DNA of 51,153 bases from Bugula neritina (Eukaryota; Bryozoa; Gymnolaemata; Cheilostomatida; Bugulidae). Of the stretch, positions 29,591 to 42,187 are shown one piece after another. Under the pieces are notes generated by a model. It was not told the DNA's origin. It saw only the letters and a program-made list of their open reading frames with translations, and searched no databases. The stretch covers positions 13,646,980 through 13,698,132 of the forward strand of contig OZ037771.1 in assembly GCA_964035545.1 (NCBI GenBank). Reading direction: 5' to 3'. The position numbers were made by a program, and so were the translations under genes. The stretch's first letter is position 1. Every line of letters begins with the position of its first letter.

Positions 29591-32500
29591 TTACGAGCAG
29601 GTTCTTTTCTCCGAGTCATACAGTTTCGTCTCATCAGCACAGGTTGTAGTCAATACTAACCCAACGTACTCCCCTCTGGAGATTGGTATACCATTAACAA
29701 CTCTAATAAAATATAAAACATAAACCTAATTGCATGTTGCATGCTTGAAAAATTCATTGTATAAACTGTAACAGTTATAAAACAATCAGTTCTATAAAAT
29801 GCTTACTAAATGACACATGCAAGAACAGTTAATTCCCAATCTACTTGATACTCAACATAGAGCAATTTTATATGCAGAATAGAAAAAATATATGACCATG
29901 CTATAATTATTGAGTTTTTAATCAAATTCCTAGCTAGGTATAAACAAAGTAGTTTAAAAAAAAATGGTGTCAATATCACCTTTGACCTTCACCTTAAAGC
30001 TTCCATTATGGATGTCTGTTTTTCTCCTATATTTTAATCCATGTAATTAAATAGAGAACATAGATTTTGTAATCTTTATGTAAGATTTTTTATACTTGTA
30101 ATGTATTTGTTTTCAAGTTATTTTTCATAGATGTAAAAAGCAAAGAAAAACAGTTTTTAAACTCAATCACCCGCACAAAGTGAAACTAATAATATCTAAA
30201 AGGTCAATGTGGGTGTTTGAAATTAAATATCAATACAATATATTGATCTTTTTTGCAAAAAAATGTGGGTATAATTATTGAAACATATACTAGGTTTCAG
30301 TAATGAATTCTAATGATAATTTTGAAAATTGATTTACTACTTATAGAACCAAATAATACTTCAGGCCACACCCTTACAATAGGCAACATGGAATTACTAT
30401 GTTAGACCACATAATAATGACACCCCTTACAATATTAGATAACACAATGGCCACGCCCCTACAATAAGCAACATACTGGCGAACAATATGGTTTCTTGTG
30501 ATTATACTTTAAATATATATTATTATGGTTGCATGACAGATGGATATAGATATATAGAACTATGTGCCTATAAAAAATGTACAGATTTGCACTAGATAAT
30601 TTCATTTTGAAGTAAATTTCAGATTGCAGGCATTGTAGTTTGTTAGTTTGTTACGATAAAGGCCTGGCCTCACACTCTGAAAATCACACGAAATTGTCTA
30701 TTTGACACGAAAACACAATCGTAGGAGGATTTTTGAGGAAATTCAAACAAAATTGTCTTTGTTGAGTGTACACAACGAAGGCGATGGATGAAAAATCACA
30801 ATAAACGATAAAAACCATTAGATTGGTCAATAGAATTTTAGAAGCAGTAATTATTTTATTTCTATCACGTTTCTTTATTTGGCAATTGTCTGCTGTTTGT
30901 ATTCCGTGAAAGACTCCTTCACGGACCATTTATTATGTGCGTGGCTGGTCATAACGAGAGGATAACTCATAAAAATCGTCACACAATTGCGTGGAATTCT
31001 CACAAGCGTGAGGCCAGGCCTTTCCATAGGTATGGCAATAGAAATATACAAACAAAATGTAAAACATAAATACCAATCATTTTTCACAGTAAGGGGATAC
31101 AACTTACGGAGGGTTTGCAGAGGGGACGTGAATCCCTAAGCTTTGCATTGTAGGGGAAAGGTTTAACAGTTTTTTAACTCTCGTTTGTATGGGCATGGGA
31201 AGGTGTGAACGCAGGTGAAACAGGTTGTCTGTTGGCCAAAACACGGTTAAAAAGTTATCGGAGCAAGTGTAGTGTGGTTCCAGATACGTTGAAATCACGC
31301 AGTCTACAAAATAATAAACTAAACTATTTTAGTATAAGCTAAATCTAGATAAATATTCAACTATAATGATAAAATATTTCTGGACAATGACCTACATCAC
31401 AGAGCAAATAGTTAAGGGCACCAGATTTAGATTTCAGAAGAAAAGAACTTTACAATCAAGCTGCATCTTATTAGCTGCAATGCAAATTTTTTCACAAAAT
31501 AATTTAATTTCTATTTTAAGCTACAATTTTTATTTTTTAAAGTTTATATTGAAGATATATAATTGATTATATAATTTGCAGGAAGCGCAATTGTTAGTAA
31601 TTTTAGGATAACTTTAAAATTTAATTCAAAATAATATATAACAGCATTTTCATCATATTATTTTATATATTAACGGATAAATTACTATTATTTTCAAAAA
31701 TGAGAGCATGCAAGATATTTCTATTGGCACATATTTTGGGATATACTTGTATTTAAGTTAAAACAAAGCATAATACAAGGATTGTTGCCGTTCACAGCAG
31801 CATTACCAAAATATCATATTGAGTAAAATTACTTTAATATAATATTACATATGCCACAAATAGAAGTCCTATTATCTTCAACAATACCAATCAATTAAAG
31901 TTATAGAGCTTAACCAGTGAACATTAAAATCTACACAATAATATATTATTTTTTATGGATCTTTTAACTATAAAACATTCATTTAATTTTTTATAAGTAA
32001 ATTATAATTAAATTAAAGAAACTAATTTTTTAAAGAATATTATTATGAACAAATTACTACCGTGGGCACAGACGATTTGTATGAGTCGTTTTCGTCTAGA
32101 CAAGGCGTCTAATAAATGATTTTTAAAAGTTCTTCTTTGGAGATATGAGCATGGAGCTTGATAAATAGCGTTGAACTCAAGTCTCTTGAGCACAGGAGTT
32201 GCTACAAACAGCATAAAACACCTCAGCATAACTTTGCTAGCAAGTACCTTATAATCTCGAGTTTGCTCAAGAAATAGAAGTTTGTCAGTAGTTAAGTTAA
32301 TGCTATCTTAACAACTATAATTACTGCATATCTATATCTGATCATTTAGATAAACTAAAAAAGCTCTGTGTGGAGTCATACATTATACAAACACAATTCT
32401 ATATAGAAACAAGTAATTGCTATACCACAAATTACGTGCTGAAATATAAACTATACAATAACTCTTATATATATCAACACTTGCAATATAATTTGTGTTA

Positions 32501-34125
32501 GTTAGCAATTTCAAGTAACATATTATTGAATAAGTTATTATAAACAAAAGCCTTGAGCTTTAGGTTTTGTTACATGTTGAATGCAAGTCATATAACTGTA
32601 TGCATTACAAAGGTGTAAATGTGTAGATAAGTAACATACTTTTAGTTAGTAAATACACTCACAACTATATTTGTAAATGTTTTTCTCCATTCCGAGATAA
32701 ATTTCTTCTCTTATAATAAGTAAGGAGATTGGAACACGTCCCAGTTTAGTACTTTTTGTGCAAGGCTCTTCATTAAGCAAGCACACTGGACCAACTTCTC
32801 TTTTACTCAAATCTATCAGCTTCAACTTGTAGTTCCTTCTATCTACTACAAGATACTTCCTTCGTCCAATTGCTTCAATATCGTGAATAGTACTAAACTC
32901 CGCCACATCCAAACTCCCAAGGATGTCGTCAAACCCGGTACGCGAACCAGCAAACAGCGTGCTGATGGCCGTTCCATTGCTAAGCCAACTAATGTGATTT
33001 ATGTAGTGAAAATCAATCACCACTAGAAGTTGCTGGTCTGCCCACCTTAGCCCGAATGGTCTGTTTGGATATGGGAAGCAAATTACAGTGTTTACTTCTT
33101 TTGTAATTAGATCCACGGCTCTCAATGCAGAGTTATCCCGATCAGATATGAACAAACGATTTGCATTTTTAATGTCTAATACAACACCGTAAGGATAATA
33201 AAATTGATTTCTGCCTAATCTACCTTCTTTATAGCCTCCAACGCCACACCTACCCGCTAATACCTGAACAGCATTGGTATCTCTGTGCAACACTTTAACG
33301 CAATGTTCAAGGCACTCCACGAAAGCTACTTGAGTGCTGTTAATTTGCGTAAAACCAGATAAAAACCTGACATGAGATAAAAGGGTTACAGTCTCTTTTC
33401 TATTAGCTGTCTGAAGCTTGTTAGTGGAACTTATCAGAAAGTTCCTGCCTTTTAAATACTTGTCAATCTCCATGTGATAAACTGGGTCAGTTGTATTGAT
33501 ATGCAACCCCGTGTATAAATAAGACATGCTACAATTATCAAATAAATGTTTCTATAATAATATAATATTATAGGTATCAAATATGTATATCAGATAATTC
33601 AAACTTCCATGTATTGGGAAATTTTAATAAAAAACAGGTTTTTTGCAATGGTAGTATATATATGTAACTTTGTTTTATAGATTACCATTTAGATGATATA
33701 CCATTATTATATAACTAGAAATTTGTATATTCAGTAATTTAGTGTAAGTGTAAAATATATTTTATTTATATATTTTGGCAAATCATAGGTTAAAAGTTTT
33801 AATTAAACTTTTAAATATGTTACTCATTGCATTAATTCAAGTATCTCCTTACAAAAACCTGTTCTTGCTTTTTGCTACCACAACTATGTTTTTGACTTTT
33901 GTGCAAATAAAGTGAAAATATTGAATAAAAGTACAAACCTTGATTTCTGGTTCCCAATTGCTTCCACCCATGCTGTGAGTTGCAGGGAAACCTGAAGCCA
34001 AATATTTAATTTGATTTATAAATCAAAATCTTGGCAAAAGTACATGATATATATATACTCACATTATAATACAAGTCATTTTAATTAAGAAAACATACCA
34101 TAAAGACAAACCATAGAAATCCCAT
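29591..34125 (-). CDS. Gene B: secreted NHL-repeat protein lacking the M2 module (464 aa model)
   Basis: Exons: 34125-34099, 33991-33939, 33528-32663 (NHL), 32201-32061 (M3), 31303-31108 (M4), 29702-29591 (M5, stop TAA). Signal peptide MGFLWFVFMVSLQLTAWVEA. The propeller (residues about 28-315) has VECLEHCVKVLHRD, LAGRCGVGGYKEG, YYPYGVVLDIKNANRLFISD, YLVVDRRNYKLKLIDL and VCLLNEEPC (CL for the usual CF). The NHL exon ends in phase 1 and M3 begins in phase 1, so the absence of M2 keeps the frame; I searched 32202-32662 and found no M2-like exon. M3 is ATPVLKRLEFNAIYQAPC; M4 has YTCSDNFLTVFWPTDNLF; M5 has TTTCADETKLYDSEKRTCS. A 366-bp MITE sits in the M4-M5 intron, 85 bases from the donor site. 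Function unknown. Confidence 0.88.
30363..30476 (+). repeat. Diverged tandem repeat, about 3 units
   Basis: GGCCACACCCTTACAATAGG, then a weaker GACACCCCTTACAATATTAG, then GGCCACGCCCCTACAATAAG, spaced about 57 bases apart. The first and last also share GCAACAT. It lies in the M4-M5 intron of gene B. Confidence 0.65.
30658..31023. mobile_element. MITE with 16-bp perfect terminal inverted repeats, 366 bp
   Basis: Left end AAAGGCCTGGCCTCAC (30658-30673) is exactly inverted at 31008-31023 (GTGAGGCCAGGCCTTT). The arms continue imperfectly inward (TGAAAATCACACGAAATTGT on the left; on the right, read inward, TGAGAATTCCACGCAATTGT). No protein is encoded; short reading frames crossing it are chance. 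It lies in the M4-M5 intron of gene B. Confidence 0.88.
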
Positions 34126-34915
34126 TCTGCTTAGTTTTGACAAGTCAACTTCTTTGCACTGTATGTAGTGATGTTATACTATACCCTTAGCTCTGCACAA
34201 TATTTTAAAGGTTTGCACTCTGTAATTTAATTTATGAAAACTTCCAGTAGTTTAGCTATTGGTGTGAATTACATAAAAACTAAATTCTCCAATAACTATA
34301 TTTATCTCAGCATGGGTATATGTGACTTTACTCTTTAGTGGTTATGAGTGTAAACTTTCTGCTTTTCACAATAACATAATTGTCGTGAAATTTTCTGTAA
34401 CCTTTTGTTTGACAATAAATAAAACTAAAGCTTTACTGGACAACTATATTATAATTATACTAAAATGGCTTAATTGTACTTCTTGCACCTAGAAATATCC
34501 ACAGGGAGACATTGGCTATTTGTGCCTTTATTTCAGAATTGCATGCTTCATGGTAAGAAAACCATGGGTATACCCGTAAGAGAATTATAATTAGTAGCTG
34601 TAGCCTAACAATAGCTTCAGACATTTAGTACACATTCCTTGAGATTATAGAGTAACACTATGAGACCCAAACTCAAAATTAGGTATATAGTTATTATTAT
34701 AATATTAAGACATGAGCTTATATATAGCAGTTAGAGTCTTCATATAATTGTATTTCTATGAGTCAATGTCAGCACGTTCAATTTACAGAAAGACGGCAAA
34801 CATTAATCTGAGAAGTGAAAAATACTGCCAGATTAACCTTTTTTATTTGCTAGTAAAAATTATACATTATATTATACAATTTTTTTTCATGCAGCAGATG
34901 TCACCCAAGGAACAG
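34126..34915. other. Upstream of gene B, no gene seen
   Basis: AT-rich spacer; the promoter of B is expected here but no motif is convincing. Confidence 0.4.
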
Positions 34916-35090
34916 AGGAAGCTTGGGGAGTTAGATTGTTGGCCTATAGTGAACCTGAGGTTATGTTTCCGATTCCCATGGTAAAGGCCAATTGTGATGT
35001 TTAGAAGAGCATTCAGTCATAATTGCTCCTGTGCCTCATTTGAATGTAAGTTTTTAGTTAAATTCAATAGAAGCCCTATCAGGAATATAA
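34916..35090 (+). mobile_element. tRNA-derived SINE, copy 4 (diverged)
   Basis: A weakened head with a B-box-like TTTCCGATTCCC, then the family body (TGATGTTTAGAAGAGCATTC and AGTCATAATTGCTCC) and a tail AGCCCTATCAGGAAT. The head is more decayed than in copies 1-3, so this is probably an older insertion. Confidence 0.7.
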
Positions 35091-36213
35091 GTAGCCAGAT
35101 GAACTTCTGTATTCAGAAGGCAATTCTGAAGTTATATAATTATTGCAGAGACTTGAGTATACAAAGAAGCAACCTCAACTTGATTTTATAAATGACTTGT
35201 AAAATTTGCTGTCATTGATTATTTTCTGTGTACTCTAAAGCCATATCAACTATGTAAGCTTACTAATAATCTGCTGGACAACCAGTATACTTATATAAGC
35301 TGTTACGATAAAACATAAGAAGCAATCATCTCAAGTTCGCCAATTTGTTATAGAATGATTTACACTACAAGCTTTGCTGTGTACAGCTGTTAAACAAGTG
35401 TTGTTAATTATAGTCAAATGGGAACAACCTTGTTTCTACTCAACTTGTAATTTTACTCACAGCTGGGGCATGGTAATGAATATTCTAGCTAAATTTATTA
35501 AAGTGCCATTCAGACAAGAGAAGACAACTGGTGCAGAGATTAAACTGAGATCAATTCATGGAAAGACTATAATTGAAGGCCTCATTTTATATAGTAATAA
35601 ATGATTAAATCTATGCGTCCCTTTTTGACAGCATTACACTATAAGTAATCACTCACATGCATATTGTTGGGGGGTCAATTCAAAACTTAAAAAAGATTAG
35701 TAGAGAAGAGAAAATACAGTCATTAACACATGCTTTTGCTTGCAGTAGTAGAAATAGAGGAGGTAACTCTAAAGTAGAAAGATACCGATTGCCCATATTC
35801 TCTATAATATAGAATATATTATTATAGTAAGTAAATCAGCCATCTATCTACGCATTCTAGTTGTCTATAATATAATGAATAAAGTGAAAATTTAAATGTA
35901 GGAGTTATGCTATTTAATGAGCTAAATAACGAGAAACTTACTTCTAGGTAGTGAACAATAATTAACATTAGAAAAAACTGCAACTGCAAAAAAGTAAAAT
36001 TTTGGAAAGTTTGAAACAGCAAATTGTTGGTTTTGGTGCTAGCTATTACCAGACTTATGAGTACGTAGCCTATACACTTTTTGTACTCTGTGAAAGTGCT
36101 TTCCGAAATTTCCATGTTATATTATGAAATTTACTCATTTTATTTAATATATTTTAAAAGAAGAATTTCCTAAAATTTTACTCTAATTATACTAATTCCT
36201 ATTATCTATACTT

Positions 36214-36216
<3 letters not shown>
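35091..36216. other. Intergenic, no gene seen
   Basis: AT-rich DNA with only short reading frames that lack family or domain signals. Confidence 0.45.
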
Positions 36217-36584
<368 letters not shown>

Positions 36585-36839
36585 AATATTTTTTTTTATC
36601 ATCATTATTATGCGAGAAATGTTATGCATACACGGTGGTTATAACATGTGTATATATGTCATATAATAAATAAAGCACTACGATATTACTTATTTTACAT
36701 ATTATATAACTTGAAATCAAGAATTTTACAAACTCTACAGTTATGTAGAGAGTATATCTTATAGCCAATTTACAATAACTATTAAATAGCACACCAACTG
36801 CATTAATTGTGCATTATAGCTAGCCACCACTTAATATTG

Positions 36840-37212
36840 TTGTTATTGTTCAATTAGTTAGATGGTGTAATATACAGTAACACACAGTCTGAGGTAAAGA
36901 AGATAATATTTTAAACAAGTGCAGCTGTGAAAGTCCAGATGTCTATCTTGTACGTCAGCAGTATATATTATGACAGCTATTATACCCTCTGGAAAGTTAC
37001 TATATATATAGTTATACTTTGAGTTTAGATAAACTGACTGACGTAGTCTCTGATACACATCTGTTTATTCTCTCAACACTTGAAGACTTGGAGTTAGTCT
37101 GCCTAGACAATATTTATCAGGCAGCTTTTATGGAAACTACTCTAGATTCTACATGCATGATGTTTGTCAACTTTTTTGCAGCAAATGTTAATGCAAATTG
37201 TAATGCATGATG
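36840..37212. repeat. Duplicated segment, copy 1
   Basis: About 370 bases that recur in the same orientation at 37893-38257. Shared words include CTGACTGACGTAGTCTCTGA, TAGTCTGCCT and AAAGTTACTATATATA. Diverged by substitutions and small indels. No coding potential recognised. Confidence 0.85.
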
Positions 37213-37258
37213 CTTATTATATTTGATTGATTATATAGATAAGAGTGGCACACAATAA

Positions 37259-37860
37259 ATAGCACAGGCAACATTCACACGGCATAGGTAAAATAGCATG
37301 CAAATAGAAAATTAGGTAAAATGGCACAATAGCCGATGGTATATTCGACCAAAATCAAACTTCAAACCCCAAACCCCTAACCCCAAGCCAAATATTCCCC
37401 TATATAAACCTCAAACTGCCCCCAACCCAACCCTTCAACCCGAAACCCCAAATTTGAAACTGTGACACATTTACCTAATTTTCCATTTGTACCACTATCA
37501 CCTGCACAAAATTCCATTTGCCAATTTTGCCTGTGCTAACTTTAACCCCATTGTATATACTCCAAAGATAATATAAGTATAGACCATGTGATTATGCAAC
37601 CCATGTTACAACTATAACATATATGGAGTTTAGGGAGGGATTTGGGGTTTGGGGTTAGGAGTTATAGTGCATGGTCTAGTTTTAAGGATTGCATGGGAGG
37701 TTGTAGGCTAGCAGGGGGGTTAGGGTGTGGGGATAGACACTAAGAGTGGGTGTTTGAGTTTGGGCAAAATTAGCATCAGTGTGCCAATTCATTTGCTTTT
37801 TTCATTTGTGATATGTTAAATTATAGCCTGTGCTATATTTGTACCTGTGCCAACTATAAT
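37259..37860. repeat. C-rich/G-rich inverted pair of interspersed repeats
   Basis: Left half 37259-37560: ends with AGGTAAAATGGCACA-type words and a C-rich core (AAACCCCAAACCCCTAACCC). Right half 37620-37860: G-rich core (GGGATTTGGGGTTTGGGGTT) ending in TGTACCTGTGCC. The two halves are roughly inverse and belong to the family seen at 845-1095 and 38296-38450. The core resembles telomere-type repeats but is not a regular array. Confidence 0.6.
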
Positions 37861-37892
37861 GTAGTATAGCTAACGTCATCTATTAATATTGT

Positions 37893-38257
37893 CAATCGTT
37901 GAATTAGTTTGAAGATGTAAATTGCAATAACGCACAGCTTGAGGTAAAAAAGATATTATTTTAAACAACCAGCTGTGAAAGCCCAGGTGTCTATATAGTA
38001 TCTTGTACGTAAGCAGTATAATATGACAGCTATTATGCCCTCTGCTGGAAAGTTACTATATATAGTTATACTATGAGTTTAGATAAAACTGACTGACGTA
38101 GTCTCTGATACACATCTGCTTATTTTCTCAACACTTAAAGACTTAGAGTTAGTCTGCCTGGGCAATATTGTTTTATAGGCAGGTTTTATAGAACCTTCCC
38201 TAGATTTTACTTACGTGGTGTTTGTCAACTTTCTTACACCAACTTTCGATGCATGTG
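37893..38257. repeat. Duplicated segment, copy 2
   Basis: Diverged direct copy of 36840-37212, followed, as copy 1 is, by a member of the AAAATGGCAC/C-rich family (38296-38450). This suggests a duplicated unit of about 1.05 kb. Confidence 0.85.
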
Positions 38258-38831
38258 GCCTTATATATATGTTTGTTCAATTTTAAATAAAAAACGTGCA
38301 GGTAAAAATAGGATAAGTAATAATGGCCAAATGTAAATGTACACTAGGTACAAGAGCCAACTAATGTTGATTTTATGCTCATCAAAACTCCAAACTCAAG
38401 CATGTATACGGACTCAAACCCTAAACCCAATTTTAATGGGAATATTTTGTGTTTATCAACTCAATCTAGCTTTGTGTTCGTATGTAGGCATATCTGCTGT
38501 AAACAAAATTGTTAATACTTATATAGATTTTCACTCTAATACACATACTATCACATCTTAAGTTTTTCTGCTAACAGCAGTTCATACACTTGGCAATTTA
38601 TTCTAAAAGTGTTGAAGAACAAAACAATTTTCAACTGCAAAATCAAACTTTTAATCAGAAACATTTCAACACACAAAGTTAATAAATCACATAGAATTAG
38701 AAATTCATGATTATAGTCGATTTAGATGTAAGCTATCAAGGCTTAGCAATCCAGTTCCATGTAGCTTGTGGTAGCTTTTAGTTAGACGACAAACAATGTG
38801 AATGTGTCTTTGCTGCTGATTGGTCAGCAAT

Positions 38832-41800
38832 CTAGGTACATTCGTCCTTGACAGCATCATAAGTTTGAGTCTCATCAGCACAGGTTGAATTAAGAATCAC
38901 TTCTGCAACTTCTCCCTTTGAGTTCTTCTTAGCAGCAACTACTCTGCATGTTAGTAAGATAATAAGCAATAAATCCACCTTATCTTTTTTTAGATTAAGC
39001 CACAATATTTGTAGAAAATAAAATAATCAATAAAAAGTATAAATGATTATATGTAATATAATTATCAAAAACTGTACAAGTTTCATGTTATTTGTATTTG
39101 AAATTGTTATAAATCTAACAATTTTTAGATATCCAGATTAATATCTTCTTTTTTAAGTTCTGTATTTAATTATCAGAGTTCTGAACTAAATTTTTAAATG
39201 TGAATCGCAGAATATCTTGAATTACTAAAAGTTTTAAAAATTGCTTTAAGAATATATCAGACTCACGGTGGTTGGTGAGAAAGAATAAAAATCTCCAAAG
39301 TTCTCAGTGCCCCTGACTGATTTAGCTTCTTTTTCAGTTCGTCATTCAACACTGCAGGAGGTTCCAAGATGGCGGCAGAATACAGCTCATCAGTTGGCCA
39401 GTAGACAGTTAAGAGATCATTGGTACAGTCATAGAATGGTTCAAGTGTGGCAGACATCTTGCAATCTAAACAATTCAAAGAATGAGGTCACTATATATAC
39501 TATATTATAATGCCATAATATTGCAGTAGTTTACAGAATAGCAACTCACATTATACTAACGTTTGTATCATTCACCTTAACCTAACTATAGCTTAACTTA
39601 TAGCCAAGCGGCAGTTAATTTAAAAAGACCCCTATGTAGTTTAGAATATATGCGCGATGGCACGGGGCTATAGTTTAGACCACATGCATGCAAGGTCTAT
39701 ATACTTGTACTTTCTGCTTTAAATCATTGCATTTTTTTACTTCCTTTACTTATAATTATAGTAAGTTTTAAGTAAACTACCAAAGAACTTATAAAATGCA
39801 TAGAGTCAAAGCACAAGTTTTCAAGTAAGCAAGTAATTTTCAAATTTTTTGCATAAATATTAGCAATTACTAACAATTCATTTTTTTCATAAAATGTTGC
39901 ATGCTATATTATAGACTCTCAAGTTTTAATAGACCAGTCAGGTAAATTTGAGGATGTATTTTCAATATGAAATTTCAAAGTTGAGCCAAAACCTCAAGTT
40001 GATTACAAAGATATATCAATTATTCACAGCATGCGGCACTGACAATAAATTATAGCATATGACAGTATGTGTAGGGCTATAGTTGAGCCACATTGGAAGT
40101 GGGGCGAGCTGAATCATGCAAGCACAATTTGGCAAACTAATTTATTTCACTGTTTTTATTTTAATTGGACACACTAATTTCTACACTTAATTAGTCTATA
40201 TACTTTTTAACTGAATTTTTCTGCCATCAATATACAATATATATCCAAACCTACATTTAGTTTAAAGACAAATCAAATTAATTGTTATATAAGTGCATTA
40301 ATATTAGACTGTTTTGAAAACTTTCTCAGAATGGTGCAAAACTAGAGATAGGAACAGTTAAAAGGAAAAAAGCTTAACTATTATACCTTATGGCAAAACA
40401 AGGCAGTGGCAAATACCTCAAAAGAAAACTGGCTCTATCTTAATAAGGAAAAAGTTTCTGCAACTAATCTCAATGAACAAAAACAGCAACAAATGACTGA
40501 CTTTTAAAGAACTTTAAGATGAATGGCAAAGAGTTTTTTCCCCACCTATAATTTAATTTTTGGCTCACCTATATAACTCAACTCGTCACTATTTTTAATA
40601 TTATAAAACAAGAAGATGCTCCTATACAAATTTTTATTTCGCTATTTTCAGGTACACACCTTAAAAACTAAAAACTTTGAACTCTATCAAACAGAAAATT
40701 TCATTAGCCTCTTTACAATAGAACCTTTCCTTGCAGCAGTTAATCTAATAAAATAAAGAGTCCATGCAATAACAGAAAATATAACAATACTTCAGAAAGA
40801 TAACATTAAATAGTACACAAAATACTCACTACCAGCACAGATCCTTTGAATTTGATCTCTCCTGTGAGTCAATGTAGATCTCAGTACAGCTCTGCTAACA
40901 TTACTATTGAGTAAGTCACATGACACGTCATACTCTGCTTTGAATGTCAATCTTCTCACTACTTTAGACTCTACAATGACACCATTGTTTTTAAGAATTA
41001 TTGTACAAACTCGCTATATGAATAATATTATTTTGTTTACAAACAAATAAATTTTCTTCTACAAATTACAGGGCATAATTTCACAGTATCTCGTCCTCAG
41101 ACATAACACTTATGTACCAATACGAGATACATTACATCATAATTAAATGTTGTCTATCGGCAAAAATTTTGCAGTAGCCAATCATAGTACTATAACAGGG
41201 CAGTCTGAGTGTAGTATCTCGTTTATCGGCATAATTATAAAAGCCCGTAGTTGAAGATGGAGTTGGAAGCTTTTCAAATACCTCCCGCATATAATAGCAT
41301 TTATGCTAGTCCTTAAAACTAAATAAACATTATGGTAGACCAATAATCATGAAAGCTCTACTCATTTGTAACTGGAGGATTTGCAGCACCACAATACTAA
41401 ATTTCTTGCATTGGAGGTGCTTAGGCTGTGTTGTCATAGTTATATGTACTTATTGGGGCTTGGTATAAAATTAAACCTGACAATTATAATGATTAAAGTA
41501 TTATTGCTGTGATTTCAACTGACCAACTTTGGAGTTATTATCTCGATTCTTTGTCAGGAATGGTTAGATAATTTCATGCAATAATGAGTTTTGGCTTTAT
41601 ATCATTATAAATAATGAGTTTTGGCTTTATATCATTATAAATATCTACATTGATGGCAGCACTGAGCTAGAATTCTAATATCTTTTCAAGCTCATTGGGT
41701 GGCAGCTTATCGGCTAAATTTTATGCAGATATTGAATAATGTGGTTTGATAGTTATGCTATATTGTTAGGTTCACAAGCATCTTTAAAAAGTTATAATTA

Positions 41801-42187
41801 TTGCGTTGGCCATAGGTCAAAAAATTACCTAAAGAGAGGGCAGACAACTCCAAAAGATTGTTTTCGCAGAAGCAAGTAAAATTCAGCTAAACTGAATACT
41901 CCAACTGATCAACATTTTCATCTATTGAAATTGAAGAAAAGTTAAATATTATTATACTATTCTAATCATGAATAGGCACAAGCTAAAAAGATATTTATTT
42001 CAAAAAATATAAAAAGTAAAGTAACACAACAATGTTTGCAAACGCAGACCTAAAAATGTGAATATTCTAGCTTGAAATTAAGTCTGAAATTCAGACTTTT
42101 CTAGGTTGAATTGACTTTAATTGACTCACCAGAAAAAACAATTAATAAAATTATAAAGACAAGCATATAATGAAAAATGTAGTTCAT
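38832..42187 (-). CDS. Gene A: short secreted family member with M3-M4-M5 only, no NHL propeller (168 aa model)
   Basis: Exons: 42187-42130 (signal), 40970-40833 (M3), 39465-39267 (M4), 38943-38832 (M5, stop TAG). The three tail exons are unmistakable: M3 ESKVVRRLTFKAEYDVSC, M4 FYDCTNDLLTVYWPTDELYS, M5 STCADETQTYDAVKDECT. The first exon is my inference: ATG at 42187-42185 opens a strongly hydrophobic MNYIFHYMLVFIILLIVFS and ends at a good donor (CTG|GTGAGT) in phase 1, exactly the phase M3 needs, so the join is in frame without a propeller or M2. No NHL or M2 exon was found between 41 and 51 kb. The M3 exon is 138 nt, slightly shorter than in the other genes. Small secreted protein of unknown function; an alternative is a propeller exon lying beyond the window. 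Confidence 0.72.
41581..41640 (+). repeat. Perfect 30-bp tandem duplication
   Basis: Two exact adjacent copies of a 30-base unit starting ATAATGAGTTTTGGC, in the first intron of gene A. Confidence 0.95.

Noticed and set aside
30684-30929. 81-residue minus-strand frame
   Set aside because: It lies inside the MITE in a gene B intron and shows no transposase motif.
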